Under the pieces are notes generated by a model. That model had not been told where the DNA came from and searched no databases. It saw only the letters and a program-made list of their open reading frames with translations. Position numbers and translations under genes: made by a program. A stretch of DNA of 64,000 nt from Pyrus communis. Lineage: Eukaryota > Streptophyta > Magnoliopsida > Rosales > Rosaceae. The stretch lies in NCBI RefSeq assembly GCF_963583255.1, contig NC_084805.1, positions 8,486,827 to 8,550,826 of the forward strand, in the 5' to 3' direction. This document shows, in pieces, positions 21,151 to 33,991 of this stretch; position 1 is the stretch's first letter; each line of letters begins with the position of its first letter.

Positions 21151-22971
21151 TGAAGGAAAAATTTGTGAAAACAAGTTCATTTGAGCAACATCTATGCATG
21201 CAATTAATAATTAAAGGTGGAATCATGCTTGTATGCACTCAAAACAAAACTTTACCCATGAAATTCAAGGCTTAGTAGTTGTGGTGAACCAAGACTCAAC
21301 TCAAATCTTAAAGAAAAGAGTTGAGAAGCTTTTATACCTTTGAAGCACCTATTTGCTTAGCAAATGATACTCACCCATGTGAGGGCCTTCTTTCCTTAGT
21401 CTCCTTGCTTCTTCACTCTATGCATATGGATGGTCGAACTTTGCTTCTTGGCTCCATGACTTCTTGGATATGGATGAAGGAATGGATTCTCCAAGTTCCC
21501 AAGAAAATGAATCTCTAAGTTTCCACACCAAGGAAAGTATTGAGGAAGAGATGAGTGACCTAGGAAGAGATGCATGCTAATCCATTCTTCCTAGGGTAGC
21601 CGGCCTCCTAAGAGAAGAGATAGTTTTTTGTGTTTTTCTCTTTTCTCTCTAGAAAACCCTTATGGAGGTATGGGTTATAATTTCCTTTCTATAGCCACTT
21701 ACATTGAATGGCATAATTGAAATTAAAACCAATTATCCCTCACACTTTCTATGGCCGGGCATATGGGTTCATTAGGCTTTCATGCCCTTTATATTTTCAA
21801 GTTGTCATACAACTTGAGTTATTGGATTAGACATTCAAAGTCCATTGGGCCTTGAGGCACAAAACTAACCCAAGGTCTAAAATGAACTTATTCGTTTGAT
21901 TAATTAACATATCAATCAATTCTAGCTATAAATAATTAAACCATTTAATTATCCCTACTCATCACTATTGTTTCTTCAATCTCTACCTTACACGGTATAC
22001 GATCTATTTGATTTCTTTTAGCGAAGCAGTGGACGATTAGAACTCTTCAAATCGATTGTAAATTGAAATTTACTTTTCAATTCTCCCTTTAGTGATTATA
22101 CACCTTTAGGGCTTCCACAAACCATGAATGACACCTAGCAGTATGTCATGACTACCTAAGCTAATCAGAAGAGGTGGAGAACCTATTCAGTTTGGGATTA
22201 CAATGTAATACGGTCTTTCTCTAATATAATACTCTTGACCACATTGTTTGATTTGATAGTTTATCCATGTCTACTATCCAATGTGATTCTCTTACTTATA
22301 TGATTGCCTTGAATGTGATTTGGAACGAATTTTTAATTCTCTTTCATACTCTGGCCAGAGGTTCTTAATCATATAATAGAGTATTCTCCTCAAACGGTTT
22401 GAAGGTTAGAGATCCCTTGTTGTGCATTCACTTGCCTCCATGGCTAAGTGGCTTAACCCCAACTATGTCATGGACATCTTTTGACGGAGTGACTTTAACA
22501 TAGTCAAAGATCAAGGACCTAACCATAAGACAACTATTATGCCTTAAAGACTACTTTGCATTATCCTAACCGTGAGTTTTCATGTGACATGAGTATGAGA
22601 ACTCCTTGTTGATCGCGTTCAATGAGCTCATTCTCTATTGAGCACCTATATGCTTCTCTTGGTGTCAATCACACCAATGACTCGAGACTAGTCACTCTCT
22701 TTAAGAGAAGACATAGCACGTACTGATCTTAACGGACCGTCAATGCCCAATTGGCAATCCTATGATCAAGAACATTTAGGATATCTATACAAAGGAAAAT
22801 GGTCACATGAATCTAACTTCTTTAGATCACATTCTCCCAATTACATATTCCTTTGACTTATCGTTTAAGCATATAACATTTATATGAGACGGCTTTAAAC
22901 TAGGTTAGTTTAACATGTGAAATGTCCGTAAAGTATCATCATATGATTGACTTTTGGGCACATTTCTAACA
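21151..22971 (-). repeat. 3' LTR of the 27 kb element
   Basis: This 1821 bp copy retains about 216 bp (between AATTATCCCT words at 21731 and 21947) that the other LTR lacks. The adjacent purine tract at 22972-22986 marks it as the 3' LTR in minus orientation. Confidence 0.88.
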
Positions 22972-25900
22972 ATCTCCCACTTGCACTAGAGCCATTTAGC
23001 TTGGTCATCACTAGAGCCATTCAGCTTGGTCATCAGTGATGATACCTCTTCTGAATTCATTTAAAAAATGGTTGAGTAGTAGGCCTGGACAATGGATATC
23101 TATATGTTATTTATATAAGCAACATTGAGAATAACGACGTCACCATTATACATGATTCTCAATCATGTGGTTTAGTCTCTCATTTGAGTTTGGATCTTGA
23201 TGAGACCTTGATTCCCTAGCTTGAGCTATCGTCCTATTAGTGCCGTAGTGTGGGTACACTAGAGACACTTTCTGGTTGGAACCAAATGGAGAGTTCATAA
23301 ATGAACTTTCTCATCCAAACAACATTGCTGTAAGCTTCTACATAGTGATATATTTTGCATGCATGATGGAACACACTAAAGTCATTACTTATAACGTTTC
23401 CACCCAAATATCTCTTTAGTCATAATAAAGAGATATCCAATTATCTCTTCAGTCATAATGAAGAGACATCCAATGATGGATACGATATTAGATTCATAAT
23501 CTAATACATTTATGCTTCCATTGCGTTACTCTAATTCTTCCTCATTCTTGAGGAATATATCCTTTAGTATTTCTTCAATACTTAAGGACTTACTTGACAG
23601 TTGCTATGGTTCTGATCCTGGGCTTTCACTCATATCATCTTTTACCGATCTTGGTACAACTCATATCAACATTTTTCATACAATATGAAATACGTAAATC
23701 ACCATCCTGCGTATGCATAAAGGATTCTATGTACGCATTATGCTTCTTTGGGAGTCAAAATGGTACATTCCCTTTTAGAAGAGCAATTTCCCAGTTAGAT
23801 TGGAATTGTCCTTTCATTTGAAGTTTATCATTCGAGAAACTTCCTACATCTATCGTTTATCAATAGGGATTGAGATAATCCAATTATATCTTGAAATATA
23901 TCATTATAGATTTCCATCCCATGTATATAGACTATGTCTTCCATATACATTCTATCATTATAGAATGTTTAAAGTCATAACTTTAACGAAGAAGAATTCC
24001 TTTCATTTCCAAAATTAATTTATCATATATATGTTCAAATTTAGGAATATGATTAACTCCCACTAATCTTTTGTAAACCTAGTAAACAAAAGATTCATTT
24101 ACATCTTTATGAGAAATCAAACGATTTGATCTTTCTCTCATAAGATGCTTATAACTCCCACTAGCTTGCTAAGATTCATGATGGATGGGTCTCTACAACT
24201 TGTACGTCTGGTGATTCCTAGTCTTAGACATACATTATCAAGACTATCTTGATAATGGTTTCGGAAACCCTTATTATGTCCAAACATTGAATCATCGTTT
24301 AATTGTAGCTAGCAATCTTTGAATTAACAGAAACCAAGACTATGTCAAAGATGGTTTCTTCCAAGTCAACCAATCTCGTTGATTGTAGTCACCTTAAGCT
24401 ACCAATTAGCTATGAAGGTTTCACTATTTTGGGTCAAATGGTACTATACCATTTCCTTGAGTATATGTCGAATATACATGCAATGTAGTCATAATGATTT
24501 TCATTCTTATTTCTTTCCAATTAAGAGGTGTAACTCTATGACATTGTCATAAAGTTCAAAGCATTCAACTAAGACAGTTTATAGATCCTTCTCGACTACC
24601 TTGGAGCTAGTGGTGTAGGAACTAGGTTGTTATATTTGTTGATTATCATCTTGTCTCTCAAAGAACCCATTCTTTGAGTTCTATCTCTCGTTCTTTTGCT
24701 CTATCTTAGGCAAATCCTATTGTAGGATTACAATGAACTACCCAACAAATAACATTTGTTAGTTGGTTTATAGAAGTGATATTCAAGGGTTAATTTAAGG
24801 ATATCCCACCAAATTGTTCTCAAACAAATATTGCTTATTTGCAAACAACCCCAAATCTTAACACGATTAAGACTTGTCTTTCTTTCCAACTACATCCTAT
24901 GGAGTTATGAAAATTTTGGAAGATCTTCTATATATGGGTAATTGATAACATCCAACGAACTACATCTTATTTGACTTCGTTCTTGTCCCAATGGAGAAAT
25001 CCATTATCTTATGATGCTACTTTCCTTGATATCTTTCAAGGAAACTTTTCTAAAGTGTTATTTTTCCTTAGATCAAATCTAAGGAGGTAAATACTTTACG
25101 TCTTACTCATCAACTTACATTCTTGAATTCTTTTGAAGCCTTTTGCAAAGTATTCGGACTTGTGTTTATTCGAAATAAATGATAGTCCAACCGAGAGCAA
25201 TCTTTTGTGAATATCATACAACATGAGTAATATTATGTTGTGGACAAGTGCCACAAACATCTAAGTGAATTAACCTCAACAACTTTGTGATTCTTTATTC
25301 TTTTCAAAAGAATTAAGATTCGAACATTTCATCTCTATATGATTTTAACTAGAAGGCATTGGATCCAGATCTAACGATCCAAAGCATCCATCTATGACCA
25401 ACTTGTAATTTATGTTTTAGAGGTGTCACAACTCAGTAGGATTAGTCACTACCTTGCAACCTTTTGGGTTTTAAGCATCGTTATATTCTAAACAGTTAAC
25501 ACTACCACATCATCTCTACTATAGAGACGGTCAATCATATTACAATAATCCAATCATTTATTAATAAAGAACAATCTTTTGTCAAACAAAACATTCATCC
25601 ATCTCTTAAAATTATAGTGATGGAATTAAGTTCCTTATTCAAATTGGAATGTAAAGACAATCTTTGTTTTTCCAATTTCTTTGGTAGTTCATATGAGAAA
25701 GTAAGTACTATCTACTTTCGCAGAGATCCATATTTTATTCACGTTCCGAATGTGAAGTTCTTTCTCTTCTCTCATTAATCTTCTACTTCTTATTAGCCAC
25801 ACTTTTTCGACGATTGTAAAACATAGTTACTGATACAGAATCAAGCATTCAAGTAGAAGAACCAACTATTTTGAACTATTCAAGAACAATTTACAACAAC

Positions 25901-26501
25901 TTCGAAAGGTGTTTTCTTGACACTTGCAAGACATTTCTTGCAAATACCCCTTCCAGTGTCCATCATTTCATAAAGAAAGTTGTTCCCTTGGAGTTATTTC
26001 GCCTTCTTCATTTGACTTCTCCATTGACTTCAATAGTCATGGTCCCTTAAACTCCCACTATCTCTCTTGAAACTTATTTCAATTGTGTTATGCACATCAA
26101 ACGATTTGGAGAGTGTGCGGTTATTGTTCACTATATAGTTTACAATAAATGTAGTGAACCATTTGGATAAGGACTCAAAGGTGAAGTCCTTGCCTAGTTT
26201 CCATTTTCTGAAGTGGTTTAACACTTCAACACTCAATGATTCAAAATCATCATAAGTCCATGTTGATGGACTATTTTTGTCAATCAACCATTATGTTCTA
26301 AACATGATTACAAACTTTCAAGAGTTATTCAAGGCAACTCTCATTTCTTCATACAATTATTTGTAATGGAAGAATTATGACACTAAAAGTGGCCATGTAT
26401 TTGTGCTAATCTTCTCAAGTTCCTTTGTTCATACAACAAAGGAATAATCATTTAATATGTTCTCTTTATGATAGACTTATCTAACATGTTCTTTTAATGA
26501 T
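22972..26501 (-). other. Interior of the 27 kb element, first block
   Basis: The block is about 65-70 percent AT by eye, with no frame over about 90 codons. The only ORF of note (26287-26030 minus, 85 residues, SPSTWTYDDFESLSVEVLNH) matches nothing recognised. A faint copia-like trace (KIWGC near 24860, YHFYKPTNK near 24780, minus strand) may be decayed integrase-RT linker. This is inference only. Confidence 0.45.
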
Positions 26502-29367
26502 TGATAGGAGCATATTCATGCGACTTAAATGGCTTGTTCTCGTGCATTTACGTTATGTTTCTTTAGTTATCTTAGTACTTTAAGCTATTTTCGTGTGTTT
26601 GTAGGCCAAAAGGGCTAAAGGAGCAAAAAGATGCATTTTGGAGACGTTTGGAGCACTTTTGGGCTAAGGATGGATAGCTTATGCTTGGAGCCAAAGTGTT
26701 GGACGAAATTAAAAACCTAATTGAAGACCAAAGTGTTGGAACCTTGTTCCTTTTAGTTTTAGGATATTTAAACCTTTCCTATATCCTTAGTCGTGCATAA
26801 CATTCCAACATTCCACTCCTTCATTCACCACTTATCATATCATACACTTATCTTATCATCACCACATATCATATATTTATTACTTATCATATCATTCATT
26901 CATCTACATATCAATAACCACTTATCTTATCACTCAACATATCATACACTTATCACTTATCACTTCCATTCACTTATCACTTATCACTCACCACATATCA
27001 TTCATTTATCACCACATATCATTCATTTATCACTTAACATATCATACACTTATCATAATCATTCACTTATCACTTATCATAATCATTCACTTATTCTTTC
27101 ATCATTCAACCACCAATTCAACACATGCATTTCAAACCTTTCAATACCCTTTAATCATCTCCCTTTAAGTTATGATTTTATTTCCTAACCCTACATGCAT
27201 TATTTATTAGCATCTTCACATGCATTCACACACACTTCACACAAACAAACAACTCAAAACCGTGAGCTCCCATTCCCTTATGCCATTTTCAGATTTCCAC
27301 CCACTAACCTAGTTATCAACACATGCATTCCCTTCACATTCACCCACATGCACTCCCACTCTTTAATCATATGCACTCCCATCATAATTCCACCACCAAT
27401 TCAGCCACAAAACATTATCATTGCACCACATTCAACCACTCCACATCCCTCACCAAGAAATCATTCAACACATGCATCCATAATCAATTCTCCAACCTTT
27501 GCCGTGACCTTCATTCCCATTTCCTTTCCAAACATCTCACATGCATTTCCACCTTCCTACTTCATCATTAAGCCACATTCACTCCCATTTCTCTCCCCTT
27601 AACAGCCCTAAACCGTGCATAATTAAAGGACACCATTCAACACACATATGCACCAAAAGACAACATTGGCATGCATCACATGCATTTCCCTTGACATTTT
27701 CAGCCATCACACTTCATCATTACACCACCATTCACTCTTTAACCCACACACACTTCACACAAACAACATTCACATGCATTCACATGCATTTCCAACACAA
27801 AACACACTCAAAGCCGTGGCCACCTTTGCATTTCAGGATTCCCATTTGCATTTTCAGATTTCCAGCTTTCCCTTTTATTTTCCAGCTTTCATTCTTCATC
27901 ATTGCAGCCATTCCACATGCAATTCTCCATCATTCCTCCACACAAACACCTTAAACAAATAGCCATATACATCTCCACTCCTCCTATAAATACCCTTGCA
28001 TTCCCATCATTCAAGACATCTCATTTTCATACACAACACACCACAAAACACTTCCATCTTCTCCCTAGCCGTGAGTCTCTCCATTTTCTGCACCATTCCC
28101 TTCCCTTTCTCCTCCATTTCTTCCATTTCCATAATCCCCCAATCCATTTAACACACCAACAACATCCCTTAGTCCTTGTGCTACAAAGAAGACGAAGAGA
28201 AGAGGGCCTAAACGTTCATACAATTCACGTTTGAGTTGTTGGAATGTTTATGCGTTTCTTTGATTTCAATGTTTAAATTCAATTCTCTTTGTTTTGTAAT
28301 ATGAGAAATGGAAGAGAAGAGTGCCTAAACGTTCATACAATTCAAGTTTGAGTTGTTGGAATGTTTAGGTGTTTCTTTGATTTCAAAGTTATGAGGAACT
28401 AAACCCTTTTTGGCTAGGGGTGATTTCAATACCATGTTTATTTATGTGATATGAATTGATGAATTCCGGTTATGAACTCTTGATTCGTGAATGCAATTGG
28501 CTTAACTATTTGATGATTAACTTATTTGTGTTTGTTGATTGAGGGTCGACACTTAATTAGCATGCATGAATATGTGACTAAAGTTTAAGAAGGTTTCACA
28601 TAATCGTTACTATCTTATACTTGAAAGTAGTGAAGGTCGCTTGTCACGATCGCGTTAAGTTTAATTCTTAGCATGAGTAACATGATGTCATAGTTGCAAA
28701 TGCTTTGTCAATGCTTATGGTTTTCATTATTCTTAATGATCTTCGATTGTATCTCTATTATGATGACATGTAGGGAACTTTTGAGAATGTTTTGGGTTGT
28801 CGAATGATGCCATCCAATCCAATAATATAAGGAAAATCTGAGGGTTAACTAGTGATGTCACGGTTAATTTGGGGCATTGTCGTTCATAATTCAATGAAGG
28901 AATAACTGGAAATTGATTCATATGCATAAATATCATGTGTAGAGAAAGAACCCTTAGCTAGCTTCCCATCCATTCATTTCCGTCAAATCCATATTTACAA
29001 TTTGTTTTGTTTCCAAGTATTCATTTTAGTTTAAATTCGTCCAAATCCAATTCCCCCCTATTTCGTTGAAGTCTTAGTCTTAATCTTTCTTATTTTTAGT
29101 TTTGAATTCTTCGAGTTTAGTATAGCATTTTAGTTTGTGTTTTTAAAAGCATTTTGAGTCTTTTGATTTGTTTTAGTGTTTTAAAGTTTAGTTTTACATT
29201 CTTTGAGTCTAGTTTAGTGTTTTATATTATGTTTTTACGTTTTTAAGTCAAATCCAAGTGATTAACAATCCCTCCTAATCCCCGGTCCAGAACGATCCCT
29301 CACTTATCCATTCTACTACAATTGTCAAACGAGGGTTTAATTTGAGTGTCAAGTAAATCACGCATCA
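26502..29367 (+). repeat. 5' LTR of the Athila-type element
   Basis: The 2866 bp LTR contains an A/T/C-rich CACTTATCAT-type simple repeat zone (about 26815-27110) and ATG-poor stretches rich in CACATGCATT words (27200-27800). Its promoter was not pinned down, though CTATAAATA at about 27984-27992 is a good TATA box candidate. The final 44 bases differ markedly from the right copy. Confidence 0.95.
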
Positions 29368-29372
29368 AATTT

Positions 29373-29390
29373 TGGCGCCGTTGCCGGGGA
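29373..29390 (+). other. Athila primer-binding site
   Basis: TGGCGCCGTTGCCGGGGA begins five bases after the LTR end. This site is well known as the Athila-group PBS, complementary to a plant tRNA 3' end (reported as tRNA-Asp). Confidence 0.92.
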
Positions 29391-29542
29391 TTAGCAACTT
29401 TGCTAATCCCTTAGTTCTTTTCTTTTTTTTTGGTTTAGTTGTTTTCGTTTTAGTTTCTAACTTAGTGTTGTTTTCTTTGTTTGTTGTTACTTTTGATTTT
29501 TGATTTAGTTCTCTTTCTTTTTAGGTACTAGAGAAGTAAGAT

Positions 29543-30877
29543 ATGGATTTTGCTAGCATTCAAGCTCAATTGGCAAATCTTACTTCTAAATTGTCGCCGT
29601 ATGCCGAAAGGACCACAATGCAGAGTGTCCCTACATTTGGTGCTTCATATAGGCAAGGATTTCAAGCCAATCAATGTCCACAAAGAGATTGGAGGGATCA
29701 TTCAAACTCTATATGGTGGGAAGATCAACAAGTTCAACGTGAAGCATATTGGCAACCATATGAGGAGTTCTATTCAAGACCTATGCAGCCACCACAACTT
29801 CATATGCAATATGCTCAATTAAATTCAAGTTCGCCAGTAGATTATATTCAAATTCTTAATGAAATAAATTCTTTGGCGCAGGGGTCACAAAATCAAGCCA
29901 AGGAGGCTCAACAAGAAGCATATTGGCAACCATATGAGGAGTTCAATACAACACCTATGCAGCCACCACAACCTCCCCCACAACAATTCCAATCAAGTTC
30001 AAGTATGTCCATGGATAATGATAAAAATTTTCAATTACTAACCTCTTTGACGCAGGACGAACAAAATCAAGACAAGAAGTTGGGTAAATTGGACGAGCAA
30101 TTTGGGCAGATTATGGAGTTCATGAAACAAATTCAAGAGCAAAGTGAACTTTCCAACTCAACTATTGAAAACTCGAAGGAAGATTTTGAAATCCATAATG
30201 CTATCACTTTGGGAAGTGCTATGGAGGTTGGAGCTGACCTAAAAATGTCCAAACATAGCCTAGAAGTGGATGAAGAGCTGCTAATTGAGGAGGAGGAAGA
30301 AGACATGCACACGGCAAGGGTAGAACAACCCTTGCCGCAGCCCCCTAAGCCCTCTAAACCACCCACCACCAGTAAGGACGTCCCAATTTCATGTTATTCT
30401 GATGTTATTCCACCCAATGTCCCTTTTCCTAGCAGGTTTTTGATTCCCAACCAAGAAGAGAGTAAAAAGGACATCGTGGAAGCCTTCCCAAAGGTGCAAA
30501 ATGCTATTCAAATTCTTGGTGCAACACAGCAAGTTTTAGATGGTGTTGAATTCTTCAAAGGACTTTGTACACCAAGAAGAATGATTCAAGAGAAGGTAGT
30601 GGCTGGAGAAGATGTAGAAGGCATCAAAGAGGACAAATTTGAAACCACAATTCCCAAGGAAGTTGGATTTTATGACACGGGACAAGTCATAACTTTCGAA
30701 GGGGTGTTTATTCTGGAGTTCATTTTGGAGCACACAGGTAAGCCGCCTCCCCGAATTTCAATTTTCTTTTATACTAACATGTGGTTAATGATTCAGGCAC
30801 CCAATCTGGAATTTAAACTATTACCGGATCATTTCAAGTATCACCGCCCATTCAAAGATAAATTCCATGCTGTTTGA
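29543..30877 (+). CDS. Gag-derived protein of the Athila-type element
   Basis: An uninterrupted 444-codon frame starts with ATG 175 bp after the LTR. Residues 1-30 (MDFASIQAQLANLTSKL) look like a short helix. Two copies of EAYWQPYEEF...PMQPPQ occur near residues 70 and 127, and the middle is Q-rich. An acidic run (EELLIEEEEEDM) is at about 245. Residues about 290-350 (PPNVPFPSRF, KKDIVEAFPKVQNAIQILGA, FFKGLCTPRR) match in pattern the segment between gag and protease in Athila polyproteins (PYPQRL...FRKVQVNIPLLDAI...FLKELCTNRR). No CCHC knuckle is seen. The frame appears to be a shortened gag kept open after pol was lost. Its current function, if any, is unknown. Confidence 0.75.
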   Translation: MDFASIQAQLANLTSKLSPYAERTTMQSVPTFGASYRQGFQANQCPQRDWRDHSNSIWWEDQQVQREAYWQPYEEFYSRPMQPPQLHMQYAQLNSSSPVDYIQILNEINSLAQGSQNQAKEAQQEAYWQPYEEFNTTPMQPPQPPPQQFQSSSSMSMDNDKNFQLLTSLTQDEQNQDKKLGKLDEQFGQIMEFMKQIQEQSELSNSTIENSKEDFEIHNAITLGSAMEVGADLKMSKHSLEVDEELLIEEEEEDMHTARVEQPLPQPPKPSKPPTTSKDVPISCYSDVIPPNVPFPSRFLIPNQEESKKDIVEAFPKVQNAIQILGATQQVLDGVEFFKGLCTPRRMIQEKVVAGEDVEGIKEDKFETTIPKEVGFYDTGQVITFEGVFILEFILEHTGKPPPRISIFFYTNMWLMIQAPNLEFKLLPDHFKYHRPFKDKFHAV

Positions 30878-30964
30878 TTTTATTTATGTTAATAAAAAAA
30901 ATAAAAAATAAAAATAAAAAAAAAATTTGAAAGAAAGATACTAAACATGGAGAAAGGTGGAGCT

Positions 30965-31621
30965 TCACAAAGGTTGTTTACGTGAAGCCCCACTACGAGG
31001 CGCAGAAGCGGGAGGCATAGAAGCGGGAGGCATCGGAGCGGAAGCCATCGGAGCGGGAGGCATCGGAGCTAGAGCATTCCAGGCCTCAATACTTGGCCAA
31101 GCGCTGGATGACCCAGGAAAAAGGTGCCTCTGGAGATAAGACGCAAGCCTTTGACGGTCACTGTGAATTCGACCCTCAGATTCTTGCAGCTCATCAAGCT
31201 TCCTTTTCATCCCCGACGAATAGTTATTTGCAAGCACATGCAAACTTCTATTCTCGTACTTAAGCTGCTGGATCTCTTGCTTAAGTCTTTCCACCTCTGC
31301 CATCAACGATTCCACCTGACGAGAGCGGGCAAGCAGGCGTAGGCCCATGTTGGACACAGAGCTCGCACACTGAACACTAAGTGCGAGGGACTCTTGAACG
31401 GCCAACTCATCAGACCGTCCTGACAGCAGCCTACTATCTTTTGGAGTGAGGAGGTTCCTAGCTACTATTGTAGCTGTTGTGGCGTCCTGCATCACAGAGT
31501 CTTCACCTGAAAGAGGACCGTTAGAAGATAAAAAAGAAGGGCGCCATACGTTACCTTGACGCGGCGCGCCCGTATCACTGCTAAGGCTCAATTCCAAGCT
31601 AAGGTTCGATGAGTTTGCCAT
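30965..31621 (-). CDS. Antisense coiled-coil protein encoded inside the Athila-type element
   Basis: A 218-residue frame (ATG at 31621, MANSSNLSLELSLSSDTG) runs opposite to the element and converges on the gag-derived ORF, with 87 bp between their ends. Residues about 105-165 form a likely coiled coil (SLMAEVERLKQEIQQLKYEN, then GMKRKLDELQESEGRI). The tail is a Pro/Ala/Met repeat (APMPPAPMASAPMPPA) made by a 15 bp minisatellite at about 31004-31075. The first 90 residues are Ser/Leu-rich with no known domain. It is not gag, pol or a known env-like protein. An upstream GC-rich block may be its promoter. It may be a captured host fragment or an extra retroelement gene. Being uninterrupted in a young copy, it could be expressed. 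Confidence 0.65.
   Translation of the reverse strand: MANSSNLSLELSLSSDTGAPRQGNVWRPSFLSSNGPLSGEDSVMQDATTATIVARNLLTPKDSRLLSGRSDELAVQESLALSVQCASSVSNMGLRLLARSRQVESLMAEVERLKQEIQQLKYENRSLHVLANNYSSGMKRKLDELQESEGRIHSDRQRLASYLQRHLFPGSSSAWPSIEAWNALAPMPPAPMASAPMPPASMPPASAPRSGASRKQPL
31004..31075. repeat. 15 bp minisatellite, core GCGGGAGGCATCGGA
   Basis: Four to five copies of GCGGGAGGCAT(A/C)(G/A)GA occur with small changes. On the minus strand they encode the Pro/Ala/Met tail of the antisense protein. Confidence 0.9.
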
Positions 31622-31729
31622 TTTTTCAAAAGTGTTCAAAGATAGGGGTTGATGGAGTAAATTTTCAAAGGGTCGGAGTCGATTTTCAAGAATGGGAGTT
31701 CTTCAGAGTGTGTTTATTGTGGTGATCGA

Positions 31730-32115
31730 TAGCTCTATAAGAAGCCAAGGCGACGCGTCCACCATTTCAAAAAGCCGGAATTTCCGGCGTAATTTAGGCG
31801 ACGCGTTCTCGGCTTTTCAGAAGACGCGTTCAACTTTGTCAAAAGATTTCTGACAAAGCTGAAAACACGTGGAGGCCATCATCGCAACTACACATCTTTA
31901 GCCGACAAGCGCAAAGTTCGGCGACGCTTTCTCTGCTTTTCAGAAAACGCGTGCAGCTTTGTAAAAAGGAGCCGCATCTGCACTACCACGTGTCGTTCAG
32001 AAAGCGAAGGGGCGTCGTTCAGAAATCGAAGGGGCGCCTGCTCAGAAATCGAAGAGGCGAATTCAAAGATCGAAGAGGCGCCACTATTTCAAAAAGCCGG
32101 AATTGCGGGATCAAA
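31730..32115 (-). promoter_or_regulatory. GC-rich repeat block upstream of the antisense ORF, promoter-like
   Basis: The block stands out from the AT-rich element. It has ACGCGT words at about 31754, 31810, 31823 and 31946, each in a GGCGACGCG or AAACGCGTG context, and the G-box words ACACGTGG (31866) and CCACGTGT (31986). It also has three to four tandem copies of CAGAAATCGAAGGGGCG-like units (31994-32085). A CTTATAGAG word on the minus strand near 31735 could serve as a TATA box about 115 bp before the antisense ATG. Promoter function is inference from composition and position. Confidence 0.4.
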
Positions 32116-33956
32116 ACGTTTGTCGACAAGGGTAAAAAGTACCACCACTTGATATTATCTCTATATATGTCGACCTTCGTCTTTTATGGCAGGGCAAACC
32201 TGAAGAAAATGCCCAACTCTCCCTCACCTCTGAGGGCGCACTCCCAGCAAGGCCTTTCAAAATACTCAATTCTTTCTTCTTCCCCAAATATGATACCAGA
32301 TGCCTGGAGTACATATGACCCAGGAGGAAACGGCGGTTTGAAGCATGTGCTGATTCATCCACCGCTTCTTCAAAGCAAAGGTATCTCATATCATCAAGGT
32401 CAAAAGCAAAAGTATCTCATATCATGCTCTTTCCCTGTCTTTTTCTTTGTCCTTGTTCTTACTCGCATGGCAAAGTAAAAGAAGCAATCAGCCGGCACTT
32501 GGAGTCAATCTTCCGATCTGGAGCCAACTGCCTGGAATCTATTCCTGATTGCTTACCTAGCGTTGCTCTCGAGTAGTCATCTTCAACGGTTGATACACTT
32601 TCGGAGAAGGGACCACTTCTGCAAAGGGGAGCGAGTAAGGCAAGTGAAAATGATACATTGAAGCATGTGGAGACAAACATAGGCTGAGTTATCCTCCAAC
32701 CCTTTTCAATACGAATTGGAAAGATTGAACAAAGAAACAGACCAAAAGGGTATGCTCAGACCTTCGGGGGAGACCAAAAGAACCATCCTGCTGCCCAGTT
32801 CAAGAAGTAGCACAAAGGAAAATCAACTATGGGCAGAAACCAGTTCAAGAGTAAGCCTGTGGAATCACAAAGATCAAAAGCCTCAATGCAATTACCAAGG
32901 AGAAGATGGAATTTACACTCTATAACCAGATTTGCGTCTCTAAACTCTTCTCTTTGTTAATTACATTCTGCCATGTTTAGTATGTTTAGTTGTTGTTTGT
33001 GTGTTTACTTATGTTTTGTGTGAATCTATGCTTAAAACATTGAGGACAATGTTTGATTTAAGTGTGGGGGGGTAACTAAGTATGTTGATGCAAATTCGTT
33101 GAATTTTATCACCCATAACTTCAAGTGTTGTTCCTTGCTGTTTTAAAAATGTTTTTAAACTGTTTTAGTGTGTTTTGACTAAAAAATTCGAAAATCCCAT
33201 AAAAATTTGAAAAATTGTCTTGAAAAACCCAAAAAGAGTTGTTTTAAAGTTGTTTTTGTGTGTTTGTGTCGTAGGTCACCTTCCAACACAATGATAAGGA
33301 TTTGGTTTGTAATTGCATGACTGTTAAAAAGAGTTATAAACATGGAGAAAAGTTTGATTTACTCTTGGTATATGCTTAGTTATGGTTATAATGTATGACT
33401 TCACATGCAATCATAAAAGAAAAATTGGTTTTTGTAACATGCTTGAAGGAAGGAACTCGTACAAACGCTACAACCTTGTGAGACTCGAGCTATTACCTTC
33501 TTTGGAGAGTTATAATCTGTGATTCTGTGTTTTCTAAAGTTGTTGCATGATCTCATTATTCCTTGCTTGGCTGCTACTTAGAATGCAATTGTATCATGAT
33601 AGAACTAAATGCTAGAACTTATATCCGTTTCATTCAAAGCATGACATTGAATTGCATAACATATATCAAGATGAAGTTGTGTAGTTGCCACCATAGCCAA
33701 ATAGCCTTACTTCCCATATTTCGTATATGTTGTAAGTTTTACCCCCGTTGAGCCTTGTTTAGCCTTTATTCTTTGTTTACCCACATTATCCTCACCTAGC
33801 CTAGTGTAGGACAGTCCACACCCTTGTTCTTAATTGATAGTGAGCATGACTAAAATGAATTCCTTTTGAGTACATTATGCAAGAAAATGAGTGTGGGGGA
33901 GTAAAAGTTTGTTCTTACGTTTATATGTATGTTTTGAGATTCAAAAGAAAAAGAAG

Positions 33957-33991
<35 letters not shown>

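Noticed and set aside
26793..28234. Series of 82-137 codon His/Ser/Thr-rich ORFs, repeated at 35066-36524
   Set aside because: They lie wholly within the Athila LTRs, overlap one another in several frames and arise from CACTTATCAT and CACATGCATT simple sequence. They are LTR sequence, not genes.
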